From positions 1 to 8,238 of the forward strand of contig CAYQFH010000113.1 in NCBI GenBank assembly GCA_964416755.1: 8,238 bases of DNA, read 5' to 3'. A program made the position numbers and the translations under genes. The notes below the pieces were generated by a model, which saw only the letters and a program-made list of their open reading frames with translations, had not been told where the DNA came from and did no database searches. Positions 4,780-8,238 of this stretch are shown piece by piece (position 1 is the stretch's first letter; every line of letters starts with the position of its first letter). The DNA comes from Thiopontia sp964416755 (lineage in GTDB: Bacteria > Pseudomonadota > Gammaproteobacteria > GCF-002020875).

Positions 4780-5637
4780 TCAGGTATTAAAATCTTTGAG
4801 GGAGATAGAAAAAGGTTCGGAATCATTAAAACCATCCCCTTTCCAGGCGTGTCCATAGACCACCTCCCAGCTGGCAACCACCCGCCCTTCACGGTCTCTG
4901 CAGGGGTACCCATGCTCCAACTGCTGCAGCACTGATCGCCCCATCAAACCACTGCGCCGCCCTGCATTGACGTTGGTCGCCCCCAACCTTTTCAGGTCGC
5001 ACATCACCCCCATCACATCGGAATAACTCAAGGAAAATCGATCCACACTGGTGACCGGCTCGGCAAACCCCTGTCCCAACAGCAGATCTCCTACCTGTTG
5101 CAGATCGACAAATCGGTTCACATGGACATGATCATCGATCGATGACCAGGCAGTGCGCAACTCATGTAGCGTCTCCCCACCCGGCAGCGCGAAGGTGAGT
5201 AGTCCACCCGGGCGCAACACCCGCATACATTCACCAAATACCGCCTGCAGATCCGCACACCACTGCAAGGTAAAGTTGGAGAAGATGAGATCAACACTCT
5301 CATCCGCCAACGGGATTTGCTGCGCATCTGCACAGAGGAAACGCTGCTTTGACAGCCACTTTTTCTGCTGCTTCGCCTGCTGCAGCATCCCCTCTGCCAG
5401 ATCAAGTCCAATGATCCGGCTCTTCTTGAACTGCTGTTCCAACCCTCGGCTACAGTAGCCCGTGCCCACGCCCAGATCGAGAACCACCTCAGGCACAATA
5501 CGCTCATACTGGAACTGCTCCAACATGCGATCCGCCACCTCTCTTTGCAGCTGTGCGACCGCATCGTAGCTGCCCGCCGCCTTGCCGAAGTTGCTTCGTA
5601 CCTGCTGGCGCTGCAGTTGGTAAACGCTATCCTGCAA
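4780..5637 (-). CDS. bioC: Malonyl-ACP O-methyltransferase
   Basis: BioC methylates the free carboxyl of malonyl-ACP with S-adenosylmethionine so that fatty-acid synthesis can build the pimeloyl chain for biotin. The 285-aa product (E. coli 251) has the family start QQVRSNFGKAAGSYD (11-25), SAM motif I VLDLGVGTGYCSRGL (52-66), motif II IIGLDLAEGML (75-85), CADAQQIPL (101-109), DLIFSNFTLQWC (116-127) and RVLRPGGLLTFALPGGETL (138-156). In motif I a valine replaces the usual cysteine or glycine of DLGCGTG. The start is TTG at 5637, overlapping the end of bioH by 11 bp. It is supported by GAGGTGA, a 7-nt match to the extended anti-Shine-Dalgarno sequence, 6 nt upstream, and by the lack of a nearby ATG or GTG. 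It is the last biotin gene in the operon seen here. Confidence 0.93.
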   Translation of the reverse strand: MQDSVYQLQRQQVRSNFGKAAGSYDAVAQLQREVADRMLEQFQYERIVPEVVLDLGVGTGYCSRGLEQQFKKSRIIGLDLAEGMLQQAKQQKKWLSKQRFLCADAQQIPLADESVDLIFSNFTLQWCADLQAVFGECMRVLRPGGLLTFALPGGETLHELRTAWSSIDDHVHVNRFVDLQQVGDLLLGQGFAEPVTSVDRFSLSYSDVMGVMCDLKRLGATNVNAGRRSGLMGRSVLQQLEHGYPCRDREGRVVASWEVVYGHAWKGDGFNDSEPFSISLKDFNT

Positions 5638-6355
5638 AGTCGATCACCTCACGGATAAATTGCTCTCCATGACTCAAAAAAGGGGCATGACCAGAACCTT
5701 CAATGACACAGCAGCTCCCGTGCGGCATCAAGGCAGCCGCCTCTTCACCGGCAGCCACCGGCACCAACTGATCCCGCTCTCCCATGATCCAGTGGGTCGG
5801 CTGCTCAATCACAGACAGGCGTTCACGGAAATCGGTTGCATTGAGAATCTCCAACCCCATCTCCAAGGTACCCGGTTGTGGTGTCTCAGCCAGCCCCCGC
5901 TTCAGCTCCTGAATCCGCTCTCTGCCCCCCTTCACCCCCAACATCTGCAGGGTGAGAAAACGACCAATGGTGGTCTCGCGAGAACGGATCAACTCATCTC
6001 CGAAGTCATCCAGAATCTTCTGCTTCACCGCTGCACGCCAACCGCCACCCTGCACAAACTTGGGCGTTGATCCCACCAGCATTAACCTGGAAATTTTCTG
6101 CGGCATCTCCAGCGCCGCCTGCAACGCTACCTGTCCACCCAAAGACCAGCCCAGCCAGATTGCCCCATCCGGCACACGCTGCGCCACATCCTGCGCCAGT
6201 GCGGAGAGGCTTCGTGCTGCCGTCAACGGTTGCTGCCGATAGCCGGGAAGATCGACCACGGTTACTTCAAACCGCTGCTCCAGCTGTGGCAGCACTCCAT
6301 TCCAGACCGAACCATTGAAGCCCCAGCCATGAATCAACACCAGCGGCTGTTTCAT
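5627..6355 (-). CDS. bioH: Pimeloyl-ACP methyl ester carboxylesterase
   Basis: BioH removes the methyl group that BioC added, once the chain has reached pimeloyl-ACP methyl ester, and so stops further elongation. The 242-aa alpha/beta hydrolase (E. coli 256) shows the oxyanion region LIHGWGFNGSVW (7-18), the nucleophile elbow GWSLGGQ with Ser71, acid Asp195 in GERDQLVP and His223 in GSGHAPF. These keep the same relative spacing as E. coli Ser82/Asp207/His235. The ATG at 6355 overlaps the bioF stop as ATGA, and GGAGG stands 7 nt upstream, so translation is probably coupled to bioF. The neighbourhood bioF-bioH-bioC makes the assignment secure against other small esterases. Confidence 0.95.
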   Translation of the reverse strand: MKQPLVLIHGWGFNGSVWNGVLPQLEQRFEVTVVDLPGYRQQPLTAARSLSALAQDVAQRVPDGAIWLGWSLGGQVALQAALEMPQKISRLMLVGSTPKFVQGGGWRAAVKQKILDDFGDELIRSRETTIGRFLTLQMLGVKGGRERIQELKRGLAETPQPGTLEMGLEILNATDFRERLSVIEQPTHWIMGERDQLVPVAAGEEAAALMPHGSCCVIEGSGHAPFLSHGEQFIREVIDFAG

Positions 6356-7497
6356 GACAATGCCTCCAGTAGTCGATCCACCTGCTCAAACGTATGGTTG
6401 GCCGAAAAAGTAATACGCAACCGCGCGCTCCCTTCAGGCACCGTGGGTGGCCGGATGGGTGCCACCAGAATCCTTCTCTTCTGTAACCGCTTGGAGAGTG
6501 CAACCGCCTCACCACTCTCTCCAATCAACAGTGGCTGGATTGGGGTTTTCGACGGCATCAGGCCAAGCCCCAACGTACTGGCTCCTTCACGGAAACGAGC
6601 GATCAACCGCTGCAGATGATCACGTCGCGCCTCTCCGGCCTGTACCAGTTGCAACGCCTTGCGGGTCGCCTCCGCCTGTGCTGGCGGCGTGGCTGTAGTG
6701 TAGATGTAGGTACGTGCCTGCTGGATCAAGGTCTCAATCAGCGCCTCACTACCCGCCACAAAGGCACCCGAGACACCGAATGCCTTGCCCAGTGTGCCCA
6801 TCAAAATCGGCACATCACTGGTTCCCAACCCAAACTGCGCCACTGTACCCCGCCCCGCTGGCCCATGGACACCAATCCCGTGTGCATCATCCACCATCAA
6901 CGTGGCTCCACCACAGCGGCACTCATTGGCCATTGCCGGTAGCGGTGCAGTATCTCCATCCATACTGAAGACCCCGTCAGTCACCACCAGCGTCCGTCCA
7001 GTGGCTGGCTCATTGATTCGGTGCTCCAGTGCACTCATATCAGCGTGAGCGTAACGCAGCAGTTTGGCGCCACTGAGCTTGGCACCGTCCAGCAACGAGG
7101 CGTGGTTAAGGCGGTCATGGATGGTACGATCCTTGCGCCCCAGCAGCGCCTGATGCACCCCCAAATTGGCTTGGTACCCGGAAGAGAATAGCAGCGCGCG
7201 CGGATAACCAAGAAAATCTGCCAGCTCCTCCTCCAGTGCATGGTGAGCGGCTGTGTGGCCGGTAATCAGATGGGCAGCCCCACTCCCGGTTCCCCAGCGG
7301 GAAAGGCCTTGCTGAAATGCATCAACAATCTCCGGATGGTTTGCCAGCCCCAGATAGTCATTGCTACTGAAAGAGAGGTAACGTCCACCATCAATCTCAA
7401 CCTCCACGCCCTGCGGAGAGGTGACGATACGGCGCTGGCGGTAGAGGCTTTGCTCCCGCCGTTGATCCAATTCCTGTTGTAACGGATAGTCCAGCAC
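6352..7497 (-). CDS. bioF: 8-amino-7-oxononanoate synthase
   Basis: BioF is a pyridoxal-phosphate enzyme that condenses pimeloyl-ACP with L-alanine to give 8-amino-7-oxononanoate (KAPA), the first step of biotin ring assembly. The 381-aa product (E. coli 384) shows FSSNDYLGL (43-51), GTGSGAAHLITG (69-80), the cofactor-stacking region DRLNHASLLDG (128-138), VVTDGVFSMDGD (171-182), VDDAHGIGVHG (202-212) and the Schiff-base lysine Lys238 in GTLGKAFG. The only suitable start is GTG at 7497. No Shine-Dalgarno sequence is evident; 8 bp upstream of it a repeat arm begins, and the reading frame stays open through that arm. The stop overlaps bioH by 4 bp (ATGA). Confidence 0.95.
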   Translation of the reverse strand: MLDYPLQQELDQRREQSLYRQRRIVTSPQGVEVEIDGGRYLSFSSNDYLGLANHPEIVDAFQQGLSRWGTGSGAAHLITGHTAAHHALEEELADFLGYPRALLFSSGYQANLGVHQALLGRKDRTIHDRLNHASLLDGAKLSGAKLLRYAHADMSALEHRINEPATGRTLVVTDGVFSMDGDTAPLPAMANECRCGGATLMVDDAHGIGVHGPAGRGTVAQFGLGTSDVPILMGTLGKAFGVSGAFVAGSEALIETLIQQARTYIYTTATPPAQAEATRKALQLVQAGEARRDHLQRLIARFREGASTLGLGLMPSKTPIQPLLIGESGEAVALSKRLQKRRILVAPIRPPTVPEGSARLRITFSANHTFEQVDRLLEALS

Positions 7498-7505
7498 AGC
7501 TATGA

Positions 7506-7752
7506 CTCGCGCAGAGACGCAGAGACGCAGAGACGCCAGCGGAATATCTGGATCGATTGTCGGTAGCGAATGAGATCAGTACAACAGTTACGCACCCAGC
7601 ACCTCCACATGTCTAGTCGACACGTATGCAGTTACACCAACCACACATATCTCGGCAAAGTATTCATGCATCACCGGTACCCCTGAACTCATCTCCCAAC
7701 CTCTGCTCACGCTTTTCTCTGCGTCTCTGCGTCTCTGCGCGAGACCGCTGTT
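7506..7752 (-). repeat. Intergenic inverted-repeat element, bioB/bioF
   Basis: Perfect 28-bp inverted arms (7506-7533 and 7716-7743) flank 182 bp. The 7506 arm consists of three tandem GCAGAGAC units (7511-7534) after CTCGC. The outer flank of the bioB-side arm (to 7752) matches the purH/purD element at 24 of 25 bases, and overlaps the bioB TAA stop. In the bioB-bioF transcript the arms would form an uninterrupted 28-bp stem with a long loop, which could attract RNase III or set different mRNA levels for bioB and bioF. The inner 182 bp hold no convincing gene. The 253 bp between bioF and bioB are almost entirely this element. Confidence 0.9.
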
Positions 7753-8238
7753 ATCCCAACACCACCTCTTCCCCCGCCTGTGCCTTCAGCCCCAACTTGG
7801 CAAACAGAGTAGCATCACTCTCCTCGCCCGCATTGGGTGTAGTCAGTAGTTGTTCACCCGAGAAGATTGAGTTGGCCCCGGCAGCAAAGCAGAGTGCCTG
7901 CAACTCTTCACTCATCGACTCACGACCCGCCGACAACCGCACCCAGGACTTCGGCATCACAATGCGGGCAACACATATGGTGCGTACAAACTCCAGTGGG
8001 TCGAGCTCTTCGAGTGTCTCCATATCATCCAACGGGGTCCCTGCCACCTTGACCAGTCGATTGATCGGCACACTATCCGGCTGTTTCGGCAAATTGGCCA
8101 GAGTTGCCAGTAGCCCCGCACGATCCTTCCGTGATTCGCCCATACCCACAATACCGCCACTGCAGACATTGAGCCCAGCATCCCGCACATGCTCCAGGGT
8201 ATCCAGTCGATCCTGATAGGTGCGAGTGGTGATCACCT
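7751..8238 (-). CDS. bioB: Biotin synthase (C-terminal part)
   Basis: BioB is the radical-SAM enzyme that inserts sulfur into dethiobiotin, using one iron-sulfur cluster for radical formation and a second as sulfur donor. The window holds about 162 residues of the C-terminal half. It shows ITTRTYQDRLDTLEHV, VCSGGIVGMGES with a cluster-ligand cysteine, LLATLANLP, SVPINRLVKVAGTPL, and VRLSAGRE with the arginine that is an unusual ligand of the [2Fe-2S] cluster. GANSIFSGEQLLTTPN follows. The N-terminal CxxxCxxC motif lies beyond the right edge. The C-terminus (GLKAQAGEEVVLG) is shorter than E. coli BioB, and its stop codon overlaps the outer flank of the repeat element. It is the first biotin gene of the operon in this window. 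Confidence 0.96.
   Translation of the reverse strand, partial: VITTRTYQDRLDTLEHVRDAGLNVCSGGIVGMGESRKDRAGLLATLANLPKQPDSVPINRLVKVAGTPLDDMETLEELDPLEFVRTICVARIVMPKSWVRLSAGRESMSEELQALCFAAGANSIFSGEQLLTTPNAGEESDATLFAKLGLKAQAGEEVVLG

Noticed and set aside
7588..7692. 34-codon minus-strand ORF inside the bioB/bioF element, with GAGG upstream
   Set aside because: Short, no recognisable composition or domain, and no similar ORF in the other element copy; probably chance.
7506..7743. GCAGAGAC tandem units as a CRISPR array
   Set aside because: Units are 8 bp and contiguous, without unique spacers of regular length, and no cas genes are present.
7626..8216. 196-codon + strand ORF opposite bioB
   Set aside because: It is antisense to clearly conserved bioB codons and partly translates the repeat arm; no ribosome-binding site or family.

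Overview
The window reads as a piece of a gammaproteobacterial draft genome. PurH/PurD, IspB, the BioB-BioF-BioH-BioC series and the peroxiredoxin all look like typical gammaproteobacterial proteins, coding density is high and GC is moderate. The exact lineage cannot be fixed from this sequence. Short GCAGAGAC-type repeats point to an environmental or symbiotic lineage with many intergenic repeats, but that is only an impression. A run of exactly 100 N (4024-4123) is a scaffold gap of unknown true length.

Left part, + strand: the last 15 codons of purH (1-48), then an intergenic inverted-repeat element (51-200), then complete purD (226-1512). This is the end of the usual purH-purD purine pair. 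A hairpin (1531-1554) separates purD from two small minus-strand genes not tied to any family: a 32-aa single-pass membrane peptide with a CxxC motif (1562-1660) and a 63-aa soluble protein (1697-1888).

Middle: the most interesting locus. A minus-strand 66-aa membrane-protein gene (2144-2344) ends inside the -35 box of a perfect consensus promoter (TTGACA, 17 bp, TATAAT, 2119-2147). That promoter points at a compact hairpin of about 85 nt with a pyrimidine-rich apical loop carrying CCUCCUCCU and ending in a U-rich tail (about 2027-2111). This looks like an undescribed small RNA with an anti-Shine-Dalgarno loop. Divergently on the + strand come a good sigma-70 promoter and ispB (2543-3526), then a type IV pilin gene (3623 into the gap).

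Right part, minus strand: a 2-Cys peroxiredoxin gene cut at its 3' end by the gap, with its own strong promoter, and the biotin operon bioB-bioF-bioH-bioC read from right to left. bioF/bioH and bioH/bioC overlap, so they are probably translationally coupled. BioC and BioH make and release the pimeloyl-ACP chain, BioF condenses it with alanine, and BioB inserts sulfur at the end. bioD, which often follows bioC, is not here. Between bioB and bioF sits a second inverted-repeat element (7506-7752) with perfect 28-bp arms. It belongs to the same family as the purH/purD element and lies in the same orientation relative to transcription.
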